64,000 bases of DNA from assembly GCF_008180445.1 (NCBI RefSeq), contig NZ_VTER01000003.1, forward strand, positions 186,001 to 250,000, written 5' to 3'. Below are positions 27,447-35,507 of the stretch, piece by piece. This stretch comes from Bacillus_AB infantis_B. GTDB taxonomy: Bacteria > Bacillota > Bacilli > Bacillales > Cytobacillaceae. Each line of letters opens with the position of its first letter. Position 1 is the first letter of the stretch. A model generated the notes under the pieces. The model was not told where the DNA came from, made no database searches, and saw only the letters and a program-made list of their open reading frames with translations. The translations under genes and the position numbers were made by a program.

Positions 27447-27576
27447 GTTAATTAGAGTGGAAGGCACGAAGACTCCTGCGGGTCGCAGCGAAAATGTTGA
27501 GACCCCACAGCGCGCAGCGCGAGGACGCTCAACTTCGCCCCACGGAAAGCGAAGTGCCTGCAACGCAAATCAACAG
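27447..27576. repeat. Intergenic repeat copy A2 (type A, more diverged)
   Basis: It keeps the intron target but has a small deletion after CGGG and point differences, and its right flank leaves the repeated unit. Reading frames across these repeats encode no recognisable protein. Confidence 0.88.
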
Positions 27577-27613
27577 CTCCCTTTTAGGCAGTGTTTTTAC
27601 AATCCTGGAAAAA

Positions 27614-27643
27614 TTGTACACAATAAAAATTCCATGCTAAGAT
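27614..27643 (+). promoter_or_regulatory. Candidate promoter of the P-loop kinase gene
   Basis: TTGTAC (27614-27619) and TAAGAT (27638-27643) are 18 bases apart, ending 33 bases before the gene. Confidence 0.4.
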
Positions 27644-27676
27644 TTCAGAGATAACAAGAAACGGGAGGAACGGAAA

Positions 27677-28279
27677 ATGGATATCAACCACCTTAAGCAA
27701 GCACTCGAAAAAGGGCTCCAAAACGACCGGTTCATCCTCGGAATAGATGGACTCAGCCGCTCAGGAAAAACCACACTCGTCAATAAACTCAAACAATGGC
27801 TGCACAAAGAAGGACACCCCGCAATCATCTTTCATCTCGATGATTATATAGAAGACCGGAATAAAAGATACAACACAGGAAACGAAGAATGGTACGAATA
27901 CTACTCTCTACAATGGGATGCAGAATACTTAAAGCAGGAGCTGTTTTCAAAAGTACATACCGGAAAAGAACTTACGTTAAAATTCTACGACGAACAAAAT
28001 GACAGCCACTACCTTAAAAATACCACCATCCCCCGGAAATGCCTCATCATCATCGAAGGCGTTTTCCTGCAGCGTCCCGAATGGAAAAACCATCTTGATT
28101 ATATCGTTTACCTGGATTGTCCGAGGGAGGCAAGATTCAAACGCGAAAAAGAAGCCACCAGACAAAAAGTGGACAAATTCAAGAACAGATACTGGAAGGG
28201 TGAAGATCATTACTTAGAAACTGTCCGGCCGCTGGAAGGGGCAGACCTGGTCGTCAGCCAGCCGGTGCAGCCTGTTTAA
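27677..28279 (+). CDS. Uridine kinase-like P-loop kinase
   Basis: This 200-residue protein has a Walker A GIDGLSRSGKTT near residue 23, an FHLDDYIEDR segment resembling the substrate-binding DxxxxR region of uridine/phosphoribulokinase-like kinases, IIIEGVFLQRPEW (Walker B-like), and a lid-like arginine-rich region RFKREKEATR. The fold and phosphotransfer role are supported; the substrate is not known. GGGAGGA precedes the ATG. It stands alone between the repeat array and a terminator. Confidence 0.8.
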   Translation: MDINHLKQALEKGLQNDRFILGIDGLSRSGKTTLVNKLKQWLHKEGHPAIIFHLDDYIEDRNKRYNTGNEEWYEYYSLQWDAEYLKQELFSKVHTGKELTLKFYDEQNDSHYLKNTTIPRKCLIIIEGVFLQRPEWKNHLDYIVYLDCPREARFKREKEATRQKVDKFKNRYWKGEDHYLETVRPLEGADLVVSQPVQPV

Positions 28280-28289
28280 ACTTAAAAGC

Positions 28290-28322
28290 AAAAGCCTGAT
28301 AGTCTGTCCATCAGGCTTTTCC
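28290..28322 (+). terminator. Bidirectional terminator between the kinase and the PrsA-like operon
   Basis: AAAAGCCTGAT pairs with ATCAGGCTTTT around a 9-base loop, T-rich on both strands, so it can serve the minus-strand small ORF and foldase gene as well. Confidence 0.8.
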
Positions 28323-28340
28323 AATGAGAATTTCTCTTAT

Positions 28341-28451
28341 TCATTCGGGCAGCCGCTGCTCCGTATCCCCGAAGGTATAGCCAGGCTTTTTCGCTTTGCT
28401 GTTGTCTTTTGTCCAGAAATAAGGGGAGAGGCTGCTCCAAATCTTAGGCAT
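28341..28451 (-). CDS. Small hypothetical protein (36 residues) overlapping the foldase stop
   Basis: The ATG (28451-28449) overlaps the end of the PrsA-like gene as ATGCCTAA. The frame gives MPKIWSSLSPYFWTKDNSKA, then KKPGYTFGDTEQRLPE, and ends just before the bidirectional terminator. The overlap suggests translational coupling and the composition looks protein-like, but no homologue is recognised and there is no independent ribosome binding site. Treat as a candidate. Confidence 0.45.
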   Translation of the reverse strand: MPKIWSSLSPYFWTKDNSKAKKPGYTFGDTEQRLPE

Positions 28452-29325
28452 TCATATTTTTCTCGATTTTATATTCTTCCTTTTTCTCTTCAAGCCAGTT
28501 ATAATACTCAGTCTGCATCCTTTCATCAAACAATGCCTTTTTTGCTGCCTCTTTACTGTCTTCGTACACAGCTTCTTTTGCTTCCTTTTTATCTTCCACT
28601 TTGATGATATGGTAGCCGTAATCGGTTTTGACAGGCCCGCTTATTTCATTAGCTTTCATTGCAAATGCAGCTTCCTCAAACGCGGCCTCCATCTCTCCCT
28701 TTCCGAAATAACCGAGCTCGCCGCCTGATTCGGCATTAGAAGCATCGGTGGAATATTCTTTTGCCAGCTCAGCAAAATCTTCCCCTTTGTCCAGCTTGGA
28801 TTTGATTTCTTTTGCTGCCGCTTCATCTTCCACAAGGATATGGCTTGCCTTTACCTGCTCCTGCTGGGCAAACTGATCTTTATTTTCATCAAAATAAGCT
28901 TTGATCTCCTCTTCTTTCAAATCAATTTGCGGCTCGAGGAGCTTTTCTGTTTTTAAGTATTTTTCTATATCCTCTGCTATGCCGGCTTCTGTAACACCAC
29001 TCTGCTCAAGTGCAGCTTTGAAGCCCTCCTCGCCGCCATATGATTCTTTCAGATTTTTCAGCTCTTCTTCTTTTTCCTTGTCGCTTATTGTTATTTTTTC
29101 CTTCTTTGCCTCCATTTCAATGATCTTGTCCGTTACAAGCGCGTCCAGAGCCTCATCTCCATATTGCTTGACCAGCAGGCTGTAAAGCTCTTCTTTTTTA
29201 ATACTTTCGCTGCCCACACTTGCTACAGCCGGCTCCTTTGAAAGAAAGAAGGCAGCAGTGCCTGCAGCTGCCAAAATAAGCACCAATATCCCTAACCCGA
29301 TTTTCTTTGTTAAAAACCCCATCAT
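28444..29325 (-). CDS. PrsA-like foldase (parvulin peptidyl-prolyl isomerase), membrane-anchored
   Basis: Residues 8-28 form one hydrophobic segment, GLGILVLILAAAGTAAFFL, without a lipobox cysteine, so this is a signal-anchored protein rather than a typical PrsA lipoprotein. A SurA/PrsA N-terminal helical region (about 35-150) precedes a parvulin domain starting VKASHILVEDE and ending YGYHIIKVEDKK. Its likely role is folding of secreted proteins at the outer membrane face. Two adjacent ATGs are possible; the second (29322) is better spaced from GGAAG. It lies downstream of htrA on the same strand, joining two envelope protein-quality genes. Confidence 0.85.
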   Translation of the reverse strand: MMGFLTKKIGLGILVLILAAAGTAAFFLSKEPAVASVGSESIKKEELYSLLVKQYGDEALDALVTDKIIEMEAKKEKITISDKEKEEELKNLKESYGGEEGFKAALEQSGVTEAGIAEDIEKYLKTEKLLEPQIDLKEEEIKAYFDENKDQFAQQEQVKASHILVEDEAAAKEIKSKLDKGEDFAELAKEYSTDASNAESGGELGYFGKGEMEAAFEEAAFAMKANEISGPVKTDYGYHIIKVEDKKEAKEAVYEDSKEAAKKALFDERMQTEYYNWLEEKKEEYKIEKNMNA

Positions 29326-29392
29326 AACTTCCTTTCCTGTCTGTTATTTAAAATGTCCGCCGGCATAGGCGGTGAGGTATCTATTCTCCCTT

Positions 29393-30622
29393 TTAATCGG
29401 TAATTGTTTTAGTCCCCAATTCCATTGTAATATTCATTTTTTCCCCATTTCGGTAGAGTGACAGCTCTGCTTTATCGCCTGTTTTCAGCTTGGTATACAG
29501 ATATTTCCTGAAGTCATCCGGACTGCCAACCTCTGTATCATTAATGGAGACAATCACGTCCCCCGTTTTCAGGCCTGCCTTGGCTGCAGGAGATTCAGGG
29601 TCTATATTGGCAATGAATGCTCCTTTGGTGACATTCTGCGGAAGGTTTTGCAGATATCCTGGAGGAACTTCCTGAAGACCTGCTAGACCGACCCCTGCAT
29701 AAGGGCGCTCCACTTTGCCATTTGCCATGATTTCGTCCACGATCGGCTGAAGATCATTTGAAGGGATGGCGAAACCAAGTCCTTCTACCCCGCTTTCGGA
29801 AATTTTCAGGCTGTTGATGCCGATTACTTCACCTGTAGTATTTATCAGTGCTCCTCCGCTGTTCCCCGGATTAATCGCTGCATCAGTCTGGATGACATTC
29901 ATATCCCAGCTGCCAGCAGATGTGTCAACAGAGATTGAGCGGTCCACCGCACTGACAATTCCCTGTGTGACTGTTCTTGAAAGGTCAAGTCCGAGCGGGT
30001 TTCCTATCGCAAGCACCTGATCTCCAGGCCTCAGCTTGGAAGAATCACCAAAGGCCAGCAGATTATCGGCATACTTTTCATCCATCCTTAACACAGCCAA
30101 ATCTGTCAGTGCATCTGCCCCAACCAGCTCTGCCGTTGTTTTCTGGCCGTCATGAAGGGAGATATCAATCTTGCTTGCCCCCTCGACAACATGGTTGTTT
30201 GTCAGGATATAGGCGCTTCCATTCTCTTTTTTAAATATCACACCTGAGCCTGAACCGCTTTCCACCGTCTGGCTGGTGTTTGAAAATTGATTAGTTCGAT
30301 TCTCCGATTTTACGATTCCGACAATCGCTTTTGATGCACCTTCGACTATATCAGCAAGAGAGCTTTCTGTATGAGCACTAGTCTGCTCAGGAATGATGCC
30401 CGTTTTATTGGCATCAGCGGCGCTGGATGCCTGTCCTCCTGAAACATCCTGGCTTGCGGCTGCCTGAGGGAACTGGTCCCTAATATAATCAGTGTAAGGT
30501 GCCGCATACAATGTCAGAGCAGAACCGACCACCCCGGCTGCAACAACTGACAGTATGCCTTTGCCCTTCTTTTGCTTTGATTTTGTTTCTTCCTGGTTAT
30601 ATTTATCATTGGAATCCATCAT
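29393..30622 (-). CDS. HtrA-type serine protease with PDZ domain
   Basis: The 409-residue protein has a Lys-rich cytoplasmic start, a membrane anchor (about 20-42), a low-complexity linker, a trypsin-like protease with triad His144 (TNNHVVEG), Asp174 (LTDLAVLRMD) and Ser255 (GNSGGAL), and a C-terminal PDZ domain (about 300-400, GLKTGDVIVSINDTEV). It degrades or refolds damaged secreted proteins outside the membrane. AGGAGG precedes the ATG. It is of the HtrA/HtrB/YyxA group; which paralogue cannot be told from the sequence alone. Confidence 0.93.
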   Translation of the reverse strand: MMDSNDKYNQEETKSKQKKGKGILSVVAAGVVGSALTLYAAPYTDYIRDQFPQAAASQDVSGGQASSAADANKTGIIPEQTSAHTESSLADIVEGASKAIVGIVKSENRTNQFSNTSQTVESGSGSGVIFKKENGSAYILTNNHVVEGASKIDISLHDGQKTTAELVGADALTDLAVLRMDEKYADNLLAFGDSSKLRPGDQVLAIGNPLGLDLSRTVTQGIVSAVDRSISVDTSAGSWDMNVIQTDAAINPGNSGGALINTTGEVIGINSLKISESGVEGLGFAIPSNDLQPIVDEIMANGKVERPYAGVGLAGLQEVPPGYLQNLPQNVTKGAFIANIDPESPAAKAGLKTGDVIVSINDTEVGSPDDFRKYLYTKLKTGDKAELSLYRNGEKMNITMELGTKTITD

Positions 30623-30742
30623 TCTGAATCCTCCTAATAGATTATTTAATACTTTGCTTGGTTTTTATATTACCGGGCAAATATGACCAAACTGTTACCA
30701 AATTGGGAAGGGATGCAGAAGAATATGGGAAGAAATCATGCA

Positions 30743-30772
30743 CAAAAAAAAGCCGCAGAATTTCTGCAGCCA
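30743..30772 (-). terminator. Terminator after the YutF-like gene
   Basis: On the minus strand GCTGCAGAA pairs with TTCTGCGGC and is followed by eight T residues. Confidence 0.85.
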
Positions 30773-30788
30773 TTCTTTCGTGCCTATA

Positions 30789-31553
30789 TCAAAGCTTCCA
30801 TTGGTCGAGCGAATCCATGACATATGTCGGCTTCTGTTCATAACCTTCCAGCAGTTCCTTTGTAGTCACGCCTGTATGGACAAGAAGGGTATCCATCCCG
30901 GCATTCATCCCTGCCAGTATGTCGGTATCATAGTTGTCGCCTACCATCAATGTTTCTTCTTTGCTGGTACCGATCACCTTTAATGCCTGCTCCATGATGA
31001 TCGATTCAGGCTTGCCGATGAACAGCGGTTCGGTTTGGGTCGAAACGGTGATTACAGAAGTAATAGAGCCGTTGCCTGGCAGGAATCCCCTTTCAGTCGG
31101 AAGCGCGATATCGCCATTGGTGGAAATGAATTTTGCGCCCCTGCGCACGGCCAGACAGCCGATGGCAAGCTTTTCATAGTTGATTGAACGGTCAATCCCC
31201 ACAACTACATAATCTGCATCTTCATTCGCGAATGAAAGGCCTTCATCTTCAATCGCCGTGCGGATCCCTTCTTCCCCAATGACATATACAGAGGCATCCT
31301 TCTTTTCTTCCGCAATGAAGCTTGCTGTTGCCATGCTTGTCGTAAAGACCTGCTCTTCTTCAGCAGGTATATCAAAATCCCTCAGCTTCGCAGCAACCTG
31401 CTGGGGAGTGCGTGAAGAGTTATTGGTCACGAACAGATAAGGAATGCCTCTTTCTTTGAGCTTTTTGACGAAATCAGCGGCTTCCTGGATCAATTCTGTT
31501 CCACGGTACATAGTCCCATCCAAATCAATTAAATAACCTTTATAATCCTTCAA
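30789..31553 (-). CDS. yutF: HAD-superfamily sugar/nitrophenyl phosphatase, NagD family (YutF)
   Basis: HAD motifs are clear: YLIDLDGTMYRG with nucleophile Asp, FVTNNSSRTP (motif II), GKPESIIMEQ with Lys, and MVGDNYDTDI (motif IV). A NagD-type cap lies between. TTG 31553 is chosen as start: AGGAG lies 10 bases upstream and the N-terminus (MKDYKGYLIDLDGT) then matches Bacillus YutF; the ATG at 31589 would add 12 unsupported residues. The product has 254 residues. The substrate in vivo is unknown. Confidence 0.9.
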   Translation of the reverse strand: MKDYKGYLIDLDGTMYRGTELIQEAADFVKKLKERGIPYLFVTNNSSRTPQQVAAKLRDFDIPAEEEQVFTTSMATASFIAEEKKDASVYVIGEEGIRTAIEDEGLSFANEDADYVVVGIDRSINYEKLAIGCLAVRRGAKFISTNGDIALPTERGFLPGNGSITSVITVSTQTEPLFIGKPESIIMEQALKVIGTSKEETLMVGDNYDTDILAGMNAGMDTLLVHTGVTTKELLEGYEQKPTYVMDSLDQWKL

Positions 31554-31622
31554 AAATATCCAACTCCTGCCTGTGATTGCCTCATTCATATTTTGTTTTG
31601 CCCCTGTTTAAAAATAAAATGC

Positions 31623-31652
31623 AAAAAAAGCCCTTTTCCAAGAGCCTTTTTT
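31623..31652 (-). terminator. Terminator after the YutE-like gene
   Basis: On the minus strand AAAAAAGGCTCTT pairs, with one bulged G, to AAGGGCTTTTTT, ending in a T run. Confidence 0.65.
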
Positions 31653-31748
31653 GAATAGCGTCTTATTCTGCCAAGGCCAAAACCATAAGGTCTTGGCTTT
31701 AGTATAAAGGAAAAGGCTTTTCCATCCAAAGGATTCAGCTTTTCCAGG

Positions 31749-32186
31749 TCAGTTCTTGAAAGCCGATACCGGTCCAAGTTCATTGAGGATATATGACCTT
31801 ACAGCGGGTGCGAATCTTTTAATATCATCGAGATGATCAGCAAAAGCTTTCTGCAGCTCCGCATGGCTGATGCTTGTATAGTTTTGGACAAGCTCCTTGC
31901 GGTATTGGATGATCGCTTTAAAGCTGCCTGCCATATCGCTTGAGATCACTTTTTCATCTTCAAGGATATCCACGATATCTTCATAGCTGCCCGGGTCCCT
32001 CATAATAAAGCCGTCTATTATGCTGTTGCCGACATCAAGGATCGCTTCGATCAGCAGATGGGAAACCCGTTCCAGTGCTGCCCTTTCAATCTCGCTGTCC
32101 CAATTGTCCTTTCCCTCGAAAAGGGCAGTCTGCTTTTCAAAAAATACGAGTATCTCTTCAATCTTTTCCCTGTCCACAAAATACAT
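31749..32186 (-). CDS. yutE: DUF86/HepT-like protein (YutE)
   Basis: This 145-residue all-helical protein matches the DUF86 family. HepT toxins of this family use an R-x4-H-x-Y motif. Here the corresponding stretch is YRKELVQNY, with Gln where the catalytic His would be. No MNT-type nucleotidyltransferase antitoxin gene lies next to it. It is therefore more likely a conserved solitary Bacillus protein than an active RNase toxin. Its position beside yutF and yutD is as in B. subtilis. Confidence 0.82.
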   Translation of the reverse strand: MYFVDREKIEEILVFFEKQTALFEGKDNWDSEIERAALERVSHLLIEAILDVGNSIIDGFIMRDPGSYEDIVDILEDEKVISSDMAGSFKAIIQYRKELVQNYTSISHAELQKAFADHLDDIKRFAPAVRSYILNELGPVSAFKN

Positions 32187-32211
32187 AAAGGTTCATCCTT
32201 TCAATTGGCCC

Positions 32212-33516
32212 CTATGATGACAACAGGCCTTTTTGAAGCAGATCAGGCCGGGCATAAAAATAACCCTGTGCCAGGTCCACTTTATTGCGGAAGAGGACAA
32301 TCGCCTCCTCTTCGCTTTCAATACCTTCTGCCACCACCAGGGAGCCGGTTTCTTTCGCCACCAGGAGCAGGCCTTTAAGCATGGATTCCTTCACCGTATT
32401 TTTGTCGATATTCTGAATCACTGAACGGTCGATCTTGATGATGTCCGGCATGATTTCCGTAATAGAGTTCAAGCTGGCATATCCTGCTCCTGTATCATCG
32501 ATGGCAATCCGGAATCCTAAAGTCCTGAGTACCTTTATATTGTAAATAAAATACTCCATTCCTTCAATTGAATCCCTTTCAGTCACCTCGATTGTCATCT
32601 GGCGCGGGCTGATCCCTTTATGCCTGGCAAGCAGCTTTTTAATGTCCCTGACAAAAAGCTGGTTGCCCAGGGTGATCGGTGTGAAGTTAATGAAAATATC
32701 CTGCTGGCAGCCGGTCATTTCAATCTGTTCGAGTATCTTTTCCATCACGATCATTTCAAGGTCATAAAGCATGCCTGTCTGCCTTGCGACTGAAAAGAGC
32801 TGAAGCGGATTTTCAAGCGGGGTCCCCTCCGGACCGCGGGTCAGCATCTCCCATGCCTTCACTTCCTTTGTAGCCACATCAAGAATAGGCTGGGCGAGAA
32901 GGCGGATCTCTTTCTTTGCGACGATTTTGCTCATGCTGTACAGCATTTCATTGAAATCGGACTGCACCCTTTTTTCCGCCATGGCAAGTGCCTGCTGATG
33001 GGCCTTCAGTACGGCTTCTTCTATAGAATAATGCTTTTTCTCAATAAACATGTATCCGGTTTCAATCTGCGGATTGACTGCCGGATGGCTCAGCAGAAGA
33101 TTCCGTTCTGATTCCCTGAGGATTTTCTTCATAATCCCCTCAATCTCCGAGATGCAATAGCGCTCATGCCCTACCTCAATGAAAAGAGTAAGTCCGTCGC
33201 TGTAATGGTCATGAAGAAGAATGACCTCCTCTTCCTTCAATTCTCCCTGGATTGTGTGGCAGAACTCCCTTTTGATGCTTGATATGTAAGCAAAATAGCC
33301 GGCTTGGCCAAGCTGGTCGGAAATCTCTCTCAGATTCTTGATAGTAAAGACCGCGACAGCTACCTCAGATCCTTTACGGAATGCCCGTTTGACACCCTGG
33401 ATGATCGGGTCCCTAAGGATAAACTGGGGAGGATAATAACGGATGCTGGATAGCGGGAATACAATCTTTCCCCAGTTGAAGAAATTGCGGAGCTTTTGTC
33501 TGCTTTTATGGACCAT
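32212..33516 (-). CDS. EAL-domain protein, probable cyclic-di-GMP phosphodiesterase
   Basis: The 434-residue protein has an N-terminal degenerate GGDEF-like region (about 50-180) without a GGDEF motif, then an EAL domain. Key EAL residues appear kept: AWEMLTRGP (EAL as EML), INFTP (metal-binding Asn), TIEVTERD, IAIDDTGAGYASL, IIKIDRS, VVAEGIESEEE and AQGYFYARP. This suggests hydrolysis of c-di-GMP, although activity is inferred. ATG 33516 is chosen because AGAGGA lies 9 bases upstream, while the ATG three codons earlier abuts that site. No transmembrane segment is seen. Confidence 0.87.
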   Translation of the reverse strand: MVHKSRQKLRNFFNWGKIVFPLSSIRYYPPQFILRDPIIQGVKRAFRKGSEVAVAVFTIKNLREISDQLGQAGYFAYISSIKREFCHTIQGELKEEEVILLHDHYSDGLTLFIEVGHERYCISEIEGIMKKILRESERNLLLSHPAVNPQIETGYMFIEKKHYSIEEAVLKAHQQALAMAEKRVQSDFNEMLYSMSKIVAKKEIRLLAQPILDVATKEVKAWEMLTRGPEGTPLENPLQLFSVARQTGMLYDLEMIVMEKILEQIEMTGCQQDIFINFTPITLGNQLFVRDIKKLLARHKGISPRQMTIEVTERDSIEGMEYFIYNIKVLRTLGFRIAIDDTGAGYASLNSITEIMPDIIKIDRSVIQNIDKNTVKESMLKGLLLVAKETGSLVVAEGIESEEEAIVLFRNKVDLAQGYFYARPDLLQKGLLSS

Positions 33517-33683
33517 TTGTCTCATTCCTCTCAGGAGTCGGCATTTTTCATGAATCTATTGTACCATAATTTTCAAAAATTCGTTTTTCTCATTACGGCA
33601 AAATAGAATAAAATCACAGTGCTTCAAGTGGGCTGCTTCTGATAAGATAAGGATGATAAGAAGCTCAAGGAGGAATCGGCAGG

Positions 33684-33950
33684 ATGTCCGAAAGATTTTT
33701 TTTATATGATGATTTAGAAGAAACGAAAACGAGATTCGTCAGTTTTATGGGTGAAAATCAGCGCTTCGACCTCGCCATTATCCAGTCGTCCCGCTATTAT
33801 GGGAAGCAGCTCGTCCTTGATATCCAGGGCAGCCGGTTTGCCATCATCGGGCCTGATGACCTGAAAGAAGAAGGGTACCTGGAATATGCTTTCAAGCTGT
33901 CTGAAGAAGATGCGGAAGAGCTGCGGTCATTCTTATATGAAATGATTTAA
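33684..33950 (+). CDS. Small cytosolic Bacillus protein, DUF3055-like
   Basis: An 88-residue acidic protein beginning MSERFFLYDDLEETKTRFVS, with QLVLDIQGSRFAIIGPDDL in the middle. It resembles the DUF3055 family found in Bacillaceae, of unknown function. AAGGAGGAATC precedes the ATG. The next gene on the same strand lies 69 bases downstream. Confidence 0.75.
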   Translation: MSERFFLYDDLEETKTRFVSFMGENQRFDLAIIQSSRYYGKQLVLDIQGSRFAIIGPDDLKEEGYLEYAFKLSEEDAEELRSFLYEMI

Positions 33951-34019
33951 TGCCTTTTTGCGCCATCTTGCCCCTTATATCTTGTGAAGGAATGCAGATA
34001 CTAGGCGAGAGGTGATAAA

Positions 34020-34310
34020 ATGAGCGATGATAAAGAAAAAGAAACGTATACTGACTTTTCAAACGTGGAGACCCAGCGTAATTTCCTTGTACCTGAAACG
34101 CTTCCTGAAGGTCCTTATGGCTCCCCGAGAGGGAAGGATCAGCCTGTCGAGAATAAAAGTACCCCATGGCGGGAGGGCCAGCGCTATTACAGCGCCTTTA
34201 ATTATGAGTTCAAATCCCTCCATCAAAACCTCCCGAGGCAGATGGACGGCGCCCACCCGACCCATGATGATCCAGATAAGAACGAAGAGCCGCCATATAC
34301 CTCAAAATAA
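34020..34310 (+). CDS. Small hydrophilic Bacillus protein, possibly DUF3905
   Basis: The 96-residue product is rich in charged residues, Pro and Gly, with YGSPRGKDQPVENKSTPW and GQRYYSAFNYEFKSLHQ as striking segments; it is probably largely unstructured. It resembles a small family of unknown function seen in spore-formers (DUF3905 is my best recollection). GAGAGGTGAT precedes the ATG, and a bidirectional terminator follows within 10 bases. Confidence 0.7.
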   Translation: MSDDKEKETYTDFSNVETQRNFLVPETLPEGPYGSPRGKDQPVENKSTPWREGQRYYSAFNYEFKSLHQNLPRQMDGAHPTHDDPDKNEEPPYTSK

Positions 34311-34317
34311 GACAAAA

Positions 34318-34340
34318 CAAGAGCCGTTCATCGGCTCTTG
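34318..34340 (+). terminator. Bidirectional terminator between the DUF3905-like gene and yutD
   Basis: AAGAGCCG pairs with CGGCTCTT around a 5-base loop, with T-rich flanks on both strands. The yutD stop is at its edge. Confidence 0.8.
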
Positions 34341-34616
34341 TCAGGCTTTTATCTTTTTAACAACAAAGTATGGGCACCCAAAATTGCAGTACTCATAAAG
34401 ATATTCAGTCAGCGTGCTTATCTTCGTATCAAAAGTGGCTTTCTGGTTCTGGTCGTCAAAAAAGCCCCTGAGCCTCAACTGCCCATAGCCCCAGTCCCCC
34501 ACAATATAATCATACTTTGTCAGGATCTCGCTGTACCTTCCGCGGAAGGCCTCTTCATTAAACCCATCTGTCCTCTCTTCAATCAGCTCATAACAGATAT
34601 TATTGATGCAAACCAT
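34341..34616 (-). CDS. yutD: YutD family protein (DUF1027)
   Basis: The 91-residue protein contains the family core KYDYIVGDWGYGQLRLRGFF, then DDQNQKATFDTKISTL and a Cys-containing C-terminus, and is very close to Bacillus YutD. Function is unknown. ATG 34616 is chosen over GTG 34625 because AGGTGAT overlaps that GTG and lies correctly for the ATG. Confidence 0.87.
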   Translation of the reverse strand: MVCINNICYELIEERTDGFNEEAFRGRYSEILTKYDYIVGDWGYGQLRLRGFFDDQNQKATFDTKISTLTEYLYEYCNFGCPYFVVKKIKA

Positions 34617-34742
34617 GTCTATCACCTCTCATGTCTCTTTGCCTTTTCCCTTCCTGCTACTTAAATTATAACTGATTCCCCATCAATTACTAAGAAAAAA
34701 AAGTATACACATGGTCATGATAGTAATGAGGGGGTGTTTTAA

Positions 34743-35441
34743 TTGAAGAAGTCCATCATCATAATAGGTCTTTGCAGCCTTTCAGCTCTTGCTGCCTGCC
34801 AAAACTTTTCCTCCAAGGATGAAATGTATGAGGAAAGCGGCAATACGATCAATGTGAATGATCAGCGGCCTGAATTGTACAACCAGAATTACAGGCGCGG
34901 CAATAATATGAGCGAAAGCTATGGTTATGTCCGCCATCAAAGAAGCCCGATCCCGGGAGACAACTCTTCCAATGATCATTATGCTGCCATCAACCGGGAG
35001 CAGGTTGCCGATATCATCGCCAAATATTGCACAGATGTCCCTAATGTCGATGATGTATCAGCTCTTGTAACGGATGAAGAGGTCCTGCTCGTATATGATA
35101 CAGATTCAAAGGACCGTGCTGAAACAGCAGACCAGGTGAAAAAAATGGCCATGTCAGTCATACCGCGCTGGTACCATGTATACGTTTCCGACAACACCAA
35201 CTTACGCAAAAATGTGGAAAATTATGCGACCATGGATTCAGACAGCCGCAACATGGAATATGCCATCAATGAAACGATCAAAGAAATGCTTCAGTCGCCG
35301 CAGGGCAGAAAAATGTCCTCAGGCGAAAATGAAAACGGTGAAGCCCAGGGTGAAATGAATGACGATACTGATCATGACGATATTAGCGAAGCTTTGGACA
35401 AAACGAAAGCAAAAAAGGGCAGCAGCCCTCAAATGAAATAA
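34743..35441 (+). CDS. YhcN/YlaJ-family sporulation lipoprotein (YutC-like)
   Basis: A lipoprotein signal peptide ends in LAAC with Cys19 as the lipidated residue. The mature part is rich in Asn, Asp and Arg and contains a YhcN/YlaJ-type domain (about 80-190, IAKYCTDVPNVDDVSALVTD onward), followed by an acidic, low-complexity tail. Members are forespore lipoproteins affecting spore germination. The start is TTG 34743, after GAGGGGGTG. It lies next to yutD and lipA as in B. subtilis yutC. Confidence 0.83.
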   Translation: MKKSIIIIGLCSLSALAACQNFSSKDEMYEESGNTINVNDQRPELYNQNYRRGNNMSESYGYVRHQRSPIPGDNSSNDHYAAINREQVADIIAKYCTDVPNVDDVSALVTDEEVLLVYDTDSKDRAETADQVKKMAMSVIPRWYHVYVSDNTNLRKNVENYATMDSDSRNMEYAINETIKEMLQSPQGRKMSSGENENGEAQGEMNDDTDHDDISEALDKTKAKKGSSPQMK

Positions 35442-35452
35442 TGATATGACTG

Positions 35453-35484
35453 AAAAAGAGTTCAGCAAGCGCTGAACTCTTTTA
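35453..35484 (+). terminator. Bidirectional terminator between yutC-like gene and lipA
   Basis: AAAAGAGTTCAGC pairs perfectly with GCTGAACTCTTTT around a 4-base loop. Confidence 0.88.
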
Positions 35485-35507
35485 CTATCTTTAACCATTT
35501 TCCCGCT

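Noticed and set aside
24783..27576. Possible CRISPR array because of regularly spaced repeats
   Set aside because: Units are about 130 bp, palindromic throughout, of two subtypes, and the spacers are themselves repeated; no cas genes.
26500..27654. Several 60-80 codon frames on both strands across the repeats
   Set aside because: They recur in each repeat copy, have no ribosome binding sites and follow the palindrome, so they are by-products of the repeat.
31586..31783. 65-codon minus-strand frame after the YutE-like gene
   Set aside because: It overlaps the yutE 3' end, passes through the terminator hairpin and shows no homology or start signal.
31749..32186. HepT/MNT toxin-antitoxin system
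   Set aside because: No partner gene and the catalytic His is replaced.
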